64,000 bases of DNA, from NCBI GenBank assembly GCA_963678705.1, contig OY783205.1:5518001-5582000 (forward strand), in the 5' to 3' direction. A model generated the notes under the pieces. That model did not search any database. It was not told the DNA's origin and saw only the letters and a program-made list of their open reading frames with translations. A program made the position numbers and the translations under genes. Positions 33,852-45,987 of this stretch are shown one piece after another. How positions within the stretch are numbered: the stretch's first letter is position 1; the number at the start of each line of letters is the position of its first letter. Source of the DNA: Panorpa germanica. Its lineage: Eukaryota; Arthropoda; Insecta; Mecoptera; Panorpidae.

Positions 33852-34078
33852 AAAAAAAATGCCGGAGAGCCAAATATTGGTGGAGAGCTGGGGTTTATCA
33901 TTACAAATAAAGTTTTAAAAATCCCTTTAAAAGTTATTCGGGGTCAAAGGACAAAATTTGAGGTTTTTTGGATTTTTCTCGAAAACGGTAAGTTTTATCA
34001 AAATAAAACCTCTTAAAACTTTATTTGTAATGGTAAACCCCAGCTCTCCACCAATATTTGGCTCTCCGGCATTTTTTG
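33852..34078. mobile_element. Palindromic MITE, about 227 bp
   Basis: The arms 33856-33920 and 34010-34077 are inverted repeats of about 65 bp: AATGCCGGAGAGCCAAATAT and TGGTGGAGAGCTGGGG on the left are answered in reverse on the right. The loop is about 90 bp. No coding sequence; superfamily unknown. Confidence 0.65.
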
Positions 34079-34149
34079 TTATTTGACCACTATTTTTATG
34101 TTTAAATTGACCGGATCAAAAAAAACCATTTATTTAATTACAACAAAAT

Positions 34150-34770
34150 AACAACTCAAAGAACACACAATTTACTCAGATTTAGGAAGTGCGATCCAAT
34201 TATTATCTTTGTGTTTTAGTAAATATTTAATGACCATACCTGAAATGAAATAAAAATAATGTAATTATTACGAAATGACATAATAACATTCAACTTGCTA
34301 CAAACAAATTTAAACACTACATCTACAACACTACAATACAACCATTGCTACAAACATATTGCGAAATACGATATTATCAATAACTAGAGTATGCAAATAA
34401 TATAACTATTATTTGCAAAGCTATATCTATAGCTATTTGCTTGTGAATAATAAAGATGCAGAACCAAATAAGAAATACTTATGCATATAAATACAATCCA
34501 ATGCATCTTTGCATATTGATAAGACATACAGTGTAAATACTGTATGAAAGAAATAATCGGGGATGAGTCTCTAGTAGAGCTCTGATCACGTTAATCGTTA
34601 CTCTGTTACAAAAAACTACTATATTACTATAATCAATAAAAATAACTTGTATTTAAAAATAAATAAAAACTAAACTTGCAAAACAACTACGTGATTTTAT
34701 CATTTAGTTTTTCTAGTACAACAGTTTCATTTAATTGATGAAAGTTCAATTCCGATACATTGTATGATAT
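34150..34770 (-). pseudogene. Fragment of a second RBX1 copy (last exon and intron)
   Basis: Similar over several hundred bases to 17770-18060, the 3' part of the RBX1-like gene. The last exon is readable on the minus strand (CAG acceptor, then G-TAT-GGT-CAT-TAA near 34229-34241, encoding YGH and stop), with flanks such as TACGAAATGACATAATAACA shared. No other RBX1 exon follows, so it is a truncated duplicate. Confidence 0.6.
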
Positions 34771-34972
34771 AGACAATAATTGATATATCAGCGACCTAAT
34801 TGCAACTAAAATTTGTTGAAAGCAAATCAACAAATAATTTTAAAAGTCAACATTATCTATTAAAAACACAAGACTTTTTTAAACGTTAGCCACCGTGGAC
34901 TATGCGCAGTCTTATGCGCACGTGTTGCGTTTTAATACAGTTTAAATACTGATAGATCAGTGCCAAACGAGC

Positions 34973-34977
<5 letters not shown>

Positions 34978-35028
<51 letters not shown>
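34978..35028. repeat. (TA)n microsatellite
   Basis: About 50 bp of TA dinucleotides, directly at the 5' border of the R copy that follows. Confidence 0.9.
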
Positions 35029-35029
<1 letters not shown>

Positions 35030-35030
<1 letters not shown>

Positions 35031-35860
35031 TATACTAATGCTAAAAATAAATACAAAGCTTTAATTTATGTATGTAGATATAGATTGACAATAATAATAA
35101 AAATATAAAGAAACTACATTTTCCTAAGTGTAACATTTGGGGCTGGAGATGATAAACTGATTATAAGAAAAATATAGAGGCAATAACGATGATATTTTGC
35201 ATGTAGAAAATTAAATTGAAGAAAAATAGTTCTCTATATGTTTATTATTCAAATTACATCCAGTAGAAGAATTGGATTGATTTTTGGTGCGTTTGTAGGC
35301 AAAGTGCTACGAAATCGGACGGGAGGAAGAGGACTAGAGGAGAGATAGACAATAACCCCAAATACAAAATTAAAAAAATTGAAACTATGTATGTTCATAT
35401 TTGTCATTATTGCGAAAAAAATTAACCTCAGTAGCGGCACAAATTTGGGGAAGTGGTGGCAAAAACAGCTTTGCAATAGAGTTCAATTTTGAATTTAGTA
35501 TGTGGAGACTCTCTATAAGCGTTCATTTATAAAAGGTAGAGAAAATATTTGGTACAAGCAAAATAAATTGCAATGACTAAAATTTGTCAATTTAACATCA
35601 GTAGCGAGGGTAAATGGGGAGACTAATATTATATCGTAAGTTTAAATATGAAAAATTGAATAAAAAGAAATAGTATAAATTTTATGTTTATATTATATAT
35701 ATATTTTTTGTTTAAAGATTAGCACGCAGAGTGATGGAAGTGCAGTGATCCTAATAAAGTGAAATATATTGAAAGCCCTAAATTTCCACCGGCGATGGGA
35801 GTAGAAACCCTAAAACCTAGAGATGTTGCATAAAGAAAATGTTAACTAATATCGGTAACT
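35030..35860 (+). mobile_element. Truncated R element copy
   Basis: Begins inside the R consensus (ATACTAATGCTAAAAATAAA, compare 4124) and carries the stretch after the H1 insertion site intact: GATTGACAATAATAATAAAAATATAAAG at 35083-35110. It therefore shows what R looks like without a Helitron in it. It continues with CAGTAGCG motifs at about 35430 and 35598. Minus frame 35249-35476 is not conserved. Confidence 0.55.
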
Positions 35861-36007
35861 AATAATCGCTCTCTTAAACATAACCTATGTAGAATGGGTA
35901 CACAGTATAACAGGAAACAGTAAAACAAGTAAAATAAAATTTACTACAAGATTTAAATAGAAAGACAATTAATTTTAGACATATAAAACTTTATTATTAT
36001 TCAGATA

Positions 36008-36885
36008 CTACAAAGGCAATTTAAAACAATTATTTTTTGAAATACTGTTCATTATTCGTATAAATCTACTTTTATAAAATCTATCTTTTAATATATCTTG
36101 TTCAGCGTCCAAAACATTATTTTCGAAATTAACCTTTTTAAGGAGACTGAGTAAAAACTTTCGATTGTCGAACATTCTTGCTTGTCGGTAGGCGAAGGAC
36201 CAGACTGTCATTATGTGGTATGTCGGCGTCAGATTGAACGTGACGCGCTTCTTAACTTTGAGCAGTTCCTCTTTAGGTTTTTCAGTTATTTCATCCAGAT
36301 TTTCTACTGGAGGAACAAAAACTGGAACGATCGGTTCTTTTGGAAAATTTGTTGAATTAATCCTCCAGTTAAATCTCTTAGCTTCAAATAGGGCGAATTC
36401 CTGGATTTTACTCACGTGGTAAGTAGGTGTCGGTTTCTCCTTCATATTTCTCTTAAGAGTTTCACAAATTTTAATGTCTTCGTCATCGATAAGCAAATCC
36501 CGATTAATTTTCCTTTTCCACATATTCTCTTCAATAAGCTGCCAATTCGGTTTTCTTGCTTCTCGATGAGCGAATGTCCAAACTCTCATAACGCGGTACG
36601 TTGGAGTTAAGTTGAATCTCACGCTTTTTTCGTTTTATAATGATTCTTATTAGGTGTTGTTTTTAGTAAATCGGATTTCATTTTGTTTTTAACTACAAGT
36701 CGTTCAAATTCCATTTCAAGTAATCTCTAAAAATAAAGAAAGCTTATATAAGTACAAATTATACGGAACTGCATGTAATAAATATTAATCAACAATAAAA
36801 AGAGAAGAGAATTTATTAAATAATGCAAATTAGATATTTAACACTTACCATTGAAATCTGCCCCAATGAATTTTCTTGTACTGGA
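36008..36885 (-). pseudogene. PPP1R15-like gene copy with three modules, damaged 5' part
   Basis: On the minus strand, 36622-36008 is an open frame of 204 codons. Module 1 has TPTYRVMRVWTFAHREARK as in the short paralogues. Module 2 is PTPTYHVSKIQEFALFEAKR. Module 3 is KKRVTF, an RVxF motif, then TPTYHIMTVWSFAYRQARM and an ending KDRFYKSRF that resembles the RDRxRF tail of PPP1R15. The upstream part of exon 2 (from 36726 after TTTTTAG) is in another frame because an A run (36625-36630) is one base short relative to the paralogues. The exon-1 homologue (to 36849, donor GTAAG) has lost the ATG present in the other copies. It may be a pseudogene, or the run may be a sequencing error and an ATG at about 36712 may be used. 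Confidence 0.55.
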
Positions 36886-37436
36886 AATTTTTACAAATAT
36901 TATTTACAGTAAAAAAATGTCGAATTAAAAATACGTCTGCTTGAAGTTCAAATGATAAGTGAGGAAAATGCGTTGGTCACCCTTTTTAAATTGTAAAATT
37001 CTTTAGTCAGAGATTCAGAGACAAATGGTCTAAACCTCAAATTCTTTTATGCCACAAACTTTATGTGGCGCCTTGGAATCTATGACTAATGTGCTACAAA
37101 TGTTAAAGTGGTAAACATTGCAAAGTGTACATTCATGTACTTGTACTTACATATAGTACAGGTAGTGAAACATTAACATAAAGGACAAAGTAAATATTGG
37201 CAAAGTAATAAAATCCGTTTAAAATAAAAATCGTTTGGGGTGGTAGTGTTAATCGTTTTAGTGTTCAAAAAAATTTTACGTGAGCTAAGCTGGGTTTATT
37301 ATCTGACCGGTGATAGTGTCTAAACTAGATGGTGTCGGTAAAATTCAGTCGGGTAATAAATTCCTGGAATTATTATCTTCGGTAATACATACATCGATGA
37401 CTCACTTTGAATAAATAACGAAAAATAACATTTTTC

Positions 37437-39598
37437 GCGGTCGTAAATATTTGGAAAGGTAGACTTGTTAGGTAGAAAGGTTATGCAAAGACAGTCAACG
37501 TCTTAAGGTAATAAACTCTTCCAAAACTGGAAAGCATGAAGAATAAAGAGGATTAAAAAATAAAAGGAATTTCAGAAAAAGATATTGCAGAAATATAATT
37601 AGCTTAAAGTAAACAATGTCAAGATAGAAATTAATTAAATAAATGGTTGTAAATTAAGAATTATTCAAGTTGGGGCATATAGATACTTAAACTTCTATTT
37701 TATTTTATATTTGTAAGGGAATAACTAATTGTATTGATTTGTGGTATTATTAGTTATTGGTTTCATAAGGAAACTATTGTACAATGAGTAAAGCATTATT
37801 AGATCTCAGGACCTAATAATTTGAAATATGTTAGCAACTTGAAGGATGGATAAAACTAATTTGCGTTAAATAATATGGTAAATAGCTTAGATTCCATCAG
37901 TAGCTTACGAAGCTAAGAATAATCAAATAAAGTGAAGATATTAAATAGAGAAATAAAAAGGCAAAAAGTAAGTATGAACATCAGCTATAATAAAATGCTA
38001 CATCAAATCATGAATAATATAACTTGAGGTACTTGAATATAATTATTAAGACATAAATGTAGAGTTTCTAGCTAACAATGGACTTATGTAGACCACAAAG
38101 TAGATATTAGTATTTTCATTATATTAGGTTAGGTAAACATGTAAATAAATCACTTTTCACCAAAACTCTCTTTTAATACGTTGCGCAGTCTCCATCTCTG
38201 TCTAACAATATGCAGTAGTAGCGGGAGTGAGGAGACAAGTATAATAAGAAACAGTAAAACAAGTAAAATAAAATATTGATTTTTGTAAAATGTAATTTAT
38301 TACATAATTTAAAAATAAAGTCAATAGTTTCAGATATATAAAACTACATTGTTAATTACGCTAATTATCACTAAGATGTTAAACAATTCAATACTTTATT
38401 AAAAATACACACAAGTAAGGCCTCCAGTGTAGGTGTATGTTTCAACTTTATATTCTTCTCAGAAATTTCAGGAGCTCTGTCTTCTTCATCGATAAGCAAA
38501 TCCCGATTAATGTTCCTTTTCCACATATTCTCTTTAATAAGCTGCCAATTCGGTTTCCTTGCTTCCCGATGAGCGAATGTCCAAACTCTCATAACGCGGT
38601 AAGTTGGCGTTAAGTTGAATCTAACGCTTTTCTTCATTTTATAATGTTGCTTGTAAAAAGGGGTTTTTGATAAAGTGGATTCAATTTTGTTTTTAACGAA
38701 TTCAACCAATGCCTTGAAAGAAAGAAAGCTTCAATAAGTACAAATTTTGCGGAATTATTTGTAGTAAATTTTTATCAACATTAAGAAACATAGAGAATTT
38801 ATTAAATAATTCAAATTCGTTGAACTTACCATTGAAATGTGCCCCAAGTAACTTTCTTGTACTGGAAACATCCTGAACATTTTTACAAATATTACTAACA
38901 GTAAGAAGATGTCGAATTAAAAATACGTCTGCGTGGCTATCTGCTTGAAGTCCAAATGATAAGTGACGAATATGCGTTGGTCACCCTTTTTATTTTGTGA
39001 AAAGGTTCAGAGACAAATGGTCTACAACTTAAATTCTTTTGTGCCACAAACTTCACGTGGCTCCTTTGAATCTCTGGTCAATGTGCTACAAGTGCCAAGG
39101 AGCAATAATTAGGCTATGAATCATGTATTATTATCATTAATTATTTATCAAATTGCCTCCATATAATAGAAGATAATAATAATTAACGCAATGTTTTTGT
39201 GTCTATGCCTATAGCTTAGAATAACAAAATATTTCGATTCCATGTTCTTTTCTTACAAAATATGATTTATTAAAAATAAAATATTCAATTACACATATAC
39301 AAAGTATAATATTGCAAGTTTTAAAGTTATAGTGAAATTGAACCATTTGTTGTTAAATTTAGTTGTGAATATTATTTTAGGTTAGGTTTGAAGTAATCAT
39401 AACGCGCATTAAAATTGAATCTTTGCTTATTCTTTTCGCCACCTGGATCTATGATAAATGATTTCCAGATAAGTGTTTCGTTGCTAACGTTGATGTTTGG
39501 TTATTATTTGTCATTTTTATAATTTAAATGTCAGAGCTGCAAACAACCTCATCTAGGTTATTTGACACTAGGTAGCAGGTACTAAAATTAGAATTAAC
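37437..39598 (-). repeat. Right arm of the 2.15-kb inverted duplication
   Basis: Reverse complement of 30607-32755 with small differences. The spacer between the arms is about 4.7 kb and contains the three-module copy, the RBX1 fragment, a MITE and an R copy. Confidence 0.8.
38371..38880 (-). CDS. PPP1R15 (GADD34/CReP)-like PP1-docking protein, 130 aa, second copy
   Basis: Same structure as the gene at 31326-31830: exon 1 is 38880-38830 (17 codons, donor GTAAGT), intron 117 bp, exon 2 is 38712-38371. The docking motif KKSVRF and the block RVMRVWTFAHREARK are unchanged. Differences from the first copy are few (for example KNK for KHK, DEED for DDED, a changed EKNIKLKHT segment), and all splice sites and the frame are kept, which argues that both copies are genes under constraint. 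The conserved upstream palindrome lies at 38963-38984. Confidence 0.6.
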
Positions 39599-40632
39599 AC
39601 ATCAAAGCTGGCTTTCGCATTCTTAGTGGGTAAATCATCGTAACTCAACCACACAAGTTATCATTTAGCGTTTGTCCGATTAATTGCAATCTTGCACTAA
39701 ATTAAGAAGTCTAAATTAGCAACAAGCAGTTTCTCACGGAAATTCAATTACCATCAATAAATTCACTCTAATTTAAATAAATAAGTATTGAAATCACATC
39801 GCGCAACATTTGCTTATGTAATTCTAACATTTGTAGAATTGTTTGGAGTGTTTGACACAATGCGAACATGTTCAAAGGCGTTCTTTAGTGTAGGATGCAT
39901 AGGCCGCAGCCAGTCAGGGCTCCCAACTTAAAAAGATTCCACTTCGGTGAGAAGAAAATATAGTAAAGTGTAGAATGAAATGTTTTTAAGGGCATAATAT
40001 TTTTTGGGGTATTATTAATATTTAAAATTTACTTAGTAGTATTTATGCAAGTCTAGTTAGTTCAGCAAGGTGGGATGTCTGTATATTTTGACATTGTGTC
40101 TGGACCTCTGCAACAGACAATCATTGCGGCTTAATATAACCACAATATATCCAAAGCACAAACGGACCTCATTATGACAAGACATTTATTTTGCGTACGA
40201 ATGAAAAGTAGAACCCGATTTATATGATCGAACTAGAATCCGTTAGATGCTAAGTACAGTCCTGTACATACTAGTATGTTTATGTTGAGAGAAGTATTTG
40301 CCTTGCTATCAATATAGTTTTAAAGGTTAAGCAGATAACAACAAGCCCACTTGCTAGAGAAGTGTCCATTGTTTTGTGCTCCAGTGTTACAGGAAAAACT
40401 ATAACATGTACAGAACTTTTCCAAATTTAAATGTGGAACCAAACGCAGAACACGTGGCAAGTTGTCATATACAATTTTAACGTAATTATTAAAATATTCA
40501 AAATCAAATTTTATTTATTGGATTATGTCAATGATGAATTAGGAAAATGTAACGTCTTTAAAAGACACATTAAATCGAATCAATTGAAATATATCGATAC
40601 ATCGTATCCTTATTCACCCAATATGTGTACTA
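39599..40632. other. Gene-free stretch, nothing recognised
   Basis: No supported gene. A 90-codon plus frame at 40431-40703 runs into the Helitron copy that starts at 40633 and has no domain. Confidence 0.4.
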
Positions 40633-40860
40633 TCTTAATATATATAAATTACGTGTCACTGTGTTGTCCCCTATGGACTCCTAAACTACTGAACCGATTT
40701 TAATGAAATTTGTACACCGTGTCCAGTTTGATCCAACTTGAAAGATAGGATACCTTACATCTCAATTTATTTATCTTATTGCTAATTATTTGTCTATTAA
40801 TTATCTGTATATGACATATGACATCTGGCGACGATGATGGCGCAAATATAAGTTTTTTTT
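40633..40860 (+). mobile_element. Helitron H2 5' end fragment
   Basis: Starts TCTTAATATATATAAATTAC like the H2 copy at 1085 and keeps the block GATCCAACTTGAAAGATAGG. It is cut after about 230 bp by the GC-rich insertion at 40866. A second H2 5' end starts at 41229. Confidence 0.65.
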
Positions 40861-40865
40861 TAATA

Positions 40866-41110
40866 CTAGCAACGAGCCCCATGGCTCAGGGCTACCGTCG
40901 TTGCTTCGTAACCGTACGGCCTTGCGATCGTATCCCGGCTGATCCATATAAACTAAAAAAAAAGCTGCTGCAACCCCTTCCCCCCCCACCAAAACCCACC
41001 GTGCATCGAACCCCGGCGTACACACCGACCCCCCCTCCCCCAGCAACGATACCACGCCGTACACACACCACCCTGCCACCGCTGCATATCTCATACAAAC
41101 CCTGCATAAA
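40866..41110 (+). mobile_element. GC-rich tRNA-SINE-like insertion
   Basis: A sharp island of C-rich DNA in AT-rich surroundings. Its start, GCCCCATGGCTCAGGGCTAC and, about 45 bp on, GCGATCGTATCCCGGCTG, resembles RNA polymerase III box A (TGGCTCAGGGC) and a weak box B (GATCGTATC), as in tRNA-derived SINEs. A-runs and C-runs follow. A proline-rich frame across it (40818-41159) is a by-product of the C runs. Confidence 0.35.
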
Positions 41111-41228
41111 AAAGTGCTCGGCGAAAATAATACAATCTATGAAAAATTATTTTTTTTAAATTACATTTAAATTTTTTATGTACATAATATAAACTTTACT
41201 TAACTTACAATTTTTTTATATACATTTA

Positions 41229-44200
41229 TCTTACTAATATATATAAATTACGTGTCACGTTGTTGACATCTGTTGATTAGATTGAGTAAATATTCTGTTG
41301 AGTAAATCGAAATCTGTTGACTAGATTGACTAAATATTCAATAGATGGCGCTATGTCAAACGTCTAAAGTACAGGTTAAATTTATATTGTACAGTGAATA
41401 CAGTGAATTTTACATGTAAGTATTATCACATAATTATATCATTGTATATATTGTTTCAATGCGCTATAATAGCGTGTTTTTCAGTTTTTTTTTCTTCTTT
41501 TTTTCTATATTTTTTGTTTATTTTCAGTCGAATGCCACCGAAGAAATCTAACCTCAACAACGCGAGGAGCACAAAGGCACGACGCAAACGCGTTGAAAGA
41601 GCTCATCAGTCGGCAGAACAAATCACAATAAGAAATGCAGCAAATGTAGAGCGTCGTGCACAAGAATGTCAAGAACAGCGTGACGAACGTCTGCGACAGA
41701 ATATTGCAAGAACAAGAGCGGCACGAGAACGAAACATAGCTACAGCACGAGTACGAGAACGACAGAGGCAGCGGATCAGCCGCTCATTAACACGTGCATC
41801 ATTTGTTCGTCTTGCTTTCGAATATGCACCAGATATTAACTACTCTGCGCATTCAAAAATTGCTATCGGTGCAATGGATAAAGTATGCCAATATTGTCAG
41901 GCATTGAAATTTCAAAATGAAACACCCGGCATGTGCTGCGCATCGGGAAAAGTTGTGCTGTCACCTCTACCCACTCCGCCGGAACCTTTATTATCCCTTC
42001 TTGCTGGTAATTCAGATGATTCAAAATTATTTTTGCGTAAGATACGCAAATTTAATTCTTGCTTCCAAATGACGTCATTTGGGGCAACTAAAATTTGCGA
42101 TCTCGCATCCCATGGACGTAATTTTGAAACTACATTCAAAATACATAACAAGGCCAAGTGTACCATAAAATCGGATCATTGATGCCGATGCCTGATAATG
42201 ATTCGAAATTTCTCCAAATTTATTTTATGGGCAATTGTGAAGAGCGCGTAACAACTCGGTGCCAGTATAATTTCATTGAACAAGCAGAGGAAAGAGCAAT
42301 CGTGATGTTGCTGGAAATTTTTTTAGAAGATCAGAATCAACTAATTCAATTGTTTAAAAGAGTTTCGCCACGATTGCAAAATGACAACTATCAAATCGTC
42401 ATAAAAGCCGACAAAGTACCATTAGGTGAAAATGCTGGTAGATTCAATGCTCCAACTGTTGACGAGGTTGCTGTTATTATGGTTGGTGATCCAGTTGACA
42501 ACAGAGCTATAAAAATTACACGGCGAGACAACACTGTCAGTACGATTTCAGATCTTCACCGTTCATATGATGCACTACAATATCCATTAATATTTTGGCA
42601 AGGACAGGATGAATATCATATTAATATCAAACAGTGTGATCCAAATACCGGTAAATTTGACTATTAACTATGTATTTCCTAACTGTATGAACGAATTTTG
42701 ATTTCTTTTTTCATTTTATTCTTTATTTTTTTAGGCGCTAATGGAAATAAAAAAGTTAGTTCTATGAACTACTACGCACACCGATTGATGGTTAGACTAA
42801 ATCAGGACAACTATATCCTTCGATATCGTCAGCTATTCCATCAGTACATTGTTGATATGTATGCTAAGGTTGAAAGCGAACGCTTGCGATTTCTTCGATA
42901 TAACCAGGCTAAATTACGATCAGAAGAATACATTCACTTACGAGATGCTGTTGTTGGAAACATCGACGGAAATTTAAACCCCAATGACATCGGTAATGCT
43001 TTAATTTTACCTTCAAGCTACATCGGCAGTCCACGGAACATGCAGGAATACATACAAGATGCGATGACTTACGTACGTCATTACGGCCGACCGGATTTGT
43101 TTATTACATTCACATGTAATCCAAATTGGAAAGAGATACAAACTTTACTATCACCAGGACAACAAGCACTTCATCGTCATGATATAACTGCACGTGTGTT
43201 TAAACAAAAATTGAAACCTTAATTGATTTTATTGTTAAATATTCAGTTTTTGGTATCACACGTTGTTGGCTGTATTCGATTGAGTGGCAAAAGCGAGGTT
43301 TGCCTCATGCCCACATTTTAATTTGGCTTCAGAAGAAATTGATCAAATAATATCAGCCGAAATTCCAGACCCATCAATTGATCAAGAATTATTTGATATT
43401 GTTACCAAACACATGATCCACGGGCCGTGCGGTGCTTTCAACATAACGTCACGATGCATGGAAAATGGTAAATGTAAGAAAAATTTCCCAAAGCCGCATA
43501 CGAATGACACTATCACGGATATTGACGGTTATCCAATGTATCGCCGTAGAAATACTGAGAATGGTGGCCACACATTCACAATACGACTGCCGAATTTTAC
43601 AAATCAAGTTGAACTTGATAATCAGTGGGTGGTACCATACTCACCATTACTTTCAAAAACTTATCAGGCTCATATCAATGTTGAGCTTTGCAGTTCTGTA
43701 AAATCTATTAAGTACATTTGTAAATATGTAAATAAAGGCAATGATTTAGCTATATTTGAAGTACAGAATGTAAATAAAAATGACGAAATAGCACGATACC
43801 AAATGGGTAGGTACATTAGCAGCAACGAAGCTATTTGGCATATTCTTAGCTTTCCCATACACGAAAGAGACCCTTCTGTCCAGCATCTAGCAATACATCT
43901 TGAAAACGGTCAACGTGTATACTTTACTGAAGGAAATGTTCTCCAAAGAGCGATTGAGGCTCCAAAAACGACACTAACTGAATTTTTTACATTGTGTCAA
44001 CAATCTGATATTTTTCGAACGGCACATTCAACATTCAAGCTGCCATTGGACATTCATCATAAACCAAATGCAATATGTATCATAAAAAAAAATAGTGGAA
44101 TAGCTGCAGTGTTGCGGAAGAGTTCAATTATAATTTGGGATGAGTGCACAATGGCTCACAAATATTCACTCGAAGCATTGCATAGAACTATGCAAGATTT

Positions 44201-45677
44201 AAACGGCAATGATAAACTTTTCGGTGGTGCTCTTTTACTTTTGTCTGGTGATTTCCGCCAGATCTACCAGTTATACCTCGCTCCACTTTCACGGATGAAA
44301 TTAATGCATGTTTGAAACAATCATTCTTATGGCGAAATGTTGAAACACTTCCATTGACCATAAACATGCGCGTACGATTGCAAAATGATCCATCAGCACA
44401 AATATTTTACGAACAATTACTAGATATTGGGAACGGTAAAATAGAACTGCAACCAAATACGCAATGCATTAAACTGCCAGACAATTTCTGCACTGTTTTC
44501 CAGGGAAAAAATGAATTGATTCAGAGTATTTTTCCGGATATACAGAGTAATTACTTAAATCATAACTGGCTCAGTCATCGGGCTATTTTGGCAGCCAAAA
44601 ATGTTGATGTTGACGAAATTAACTTCCAGATACAACAGTTGTTACCAGGCAATCTGATGTCTTTCAAATCAATAGATACTGTTGTTAATGAAAATGATAG
44701 TGTAAATTTTCCAATTGAATTTTTAAATTCACTAGATATACCTGGAATGCCACCACATAATCTTCGATTAAAGATTGGTTCACCTATTATTCTCCTGCGT
44801 AATTTTAATCCACCTCAATTATGCAACGGTACGCGTTTGGTCATCAAAAAGATCACCGGAAATATTATTGAAGCAACTATTTTAAGTGGAAAGTTTAAAG
44901 GGAAAGTGGTCCTATTGCCACGTATTCCAATGATACCGTCAGATTCTACCATACCCTTTAGAAGATTACAGTTTCCAATTCGTTTAGCTTTTGCCATGTC
45001 TATAAATAAGTCTCAAGGCCAAACAATGTCCATTTGTGGTTTACATTTGGAAAATTCATGTTTTTCTCATGGGCAGCTATATGTAGCATGTTCACGTGTA
45101 GGAAAACCGTCAAACCTATTTGTGTTAGCTAAAGACAGGTTAACCAAAAATATTGTGCACCTATTGGTGCTACATTAAATTGAAATTGAAAGTATTTATA
45201 ATTCAGAATAATAAATATTATTGTTGCCACCCTACCTACCTCATTTATAAGTTTGAGTGTTACATGTTATTTACTAAAAACTTCGTAATGTACTCATTTG
45301 TTACAAACTTGAATAAAAATGATAATGAATTTTGAATTTAATTCTTTTGTATTGATTTTTGCTCTAAATCAACTATACGAAAATTTTAATGAATTGTGTT
45401 TAAAGTCCTTCCCCTTCAAATCCCAAACCAGTAATTTTTAATACCAGCTTTAACGTTTTCGTCTTCGTTCGTAAATAATAATTTCATTGTAATAAGGGGT
45501 AACGGTAGTATAAAATCAGTCATGAAGGTCGCCATGTTTTTTTTACAAATGACATCTATGTAAAGAAGCATGGTAGTGCCCATGTCTGATGTTCTCCTAC
45601 CGTTCCTCTTAAATAGTTTACAACAATGTAATATGCCAAAAACGTTAGCCACAGCAACGCGTGGCCGGGTCAGCTAG
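41229..45677 (+). mobile_element. Helitron H2 with Rep-helicase gene
   Basis: 5' TC at 41229 (TCTTACTAATATATATAAAT) after an A; 3' end GTGGCCGGGTCAGCTAG at 45677 before a T. 4449 bp. It holds the largest Rep-helicase coding region in the window and shares both termini with the short H2 copies. Confidence 0.75.
41532..45178 (+). pseudogene. Helitron Rep-helicase, several breaks
   Basis: Starts MPPKKSNLNNARSTKARRKR. Order seen: basic N-terminus; a frameshift near 42160 (next frame resumes with YHKIGSLMPMPD); the Helitron-like N domain with a probable 84-bp intron at 42651-42734 (ACCG/GTAAAT...TTTTTTAG/GC) that restores NKKVSSMNYYAHRLMVRL; then the Rep domain with the two-His motif GLPHAHILIW in a shifted frame (about 43290) and the tyrosine motif YICKYVNKG (about 43709-43735). 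The helicase lacks motif I (Walker A): a deletion joins LCQQSD to FRTAHSTFKLP near 44020. Motif II IIIWDECTMAHK and motif III LLLSGDFRQ follow, a frameshift near 44270, and motifs toward VI (RLAFAMSINKSQGQT, about 44983). Not functional as written. Confidence 0.75.
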
Positions 45678-45987
45678 TATACATATATAAATTACGTGTC
45701 ACGTTGTTTGTCCGCGATGGACTCCTAAACTACTTAACCGATTTTAATCAAATTTGTACACCGTGTGCAGTTTGATCCAACTGGAAAGATAGGATAGCTT
45801 ACATCTCAATTTATGATTGCAATATTATCTTATTGCAAATTATTTGTCTAATTATCTGTTAGCTCCAAACGATTTTAAAAGATGGCGACATCTGTTGACT
45901 AGATTGAGTAAATATTCAATAGATGGCGCTATGTAATGTAATATGACAAAAACGTTAGCCACAGCAACGCGTGGCCGGGACAGCTAG
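45678..45987 (+). mobile_element. Non-autonomous Helitron H2, tandem to the long copy
   Basis: Begins at the T that follows the CTAG of the long copy (TATACATATATAAATTACG) and ends GTGGCCGGGACAGCTAG at 45987. Closely matches 1085-1400. Its 5' TC is not preserved. Confidence 0.7.

Noticed and set aside
40818..41159. Proline-rich 113-codon frame and two minus-strand shadows
   Set aside because: Produced by C runs in a GC-rich insertion; no start context, no domain.
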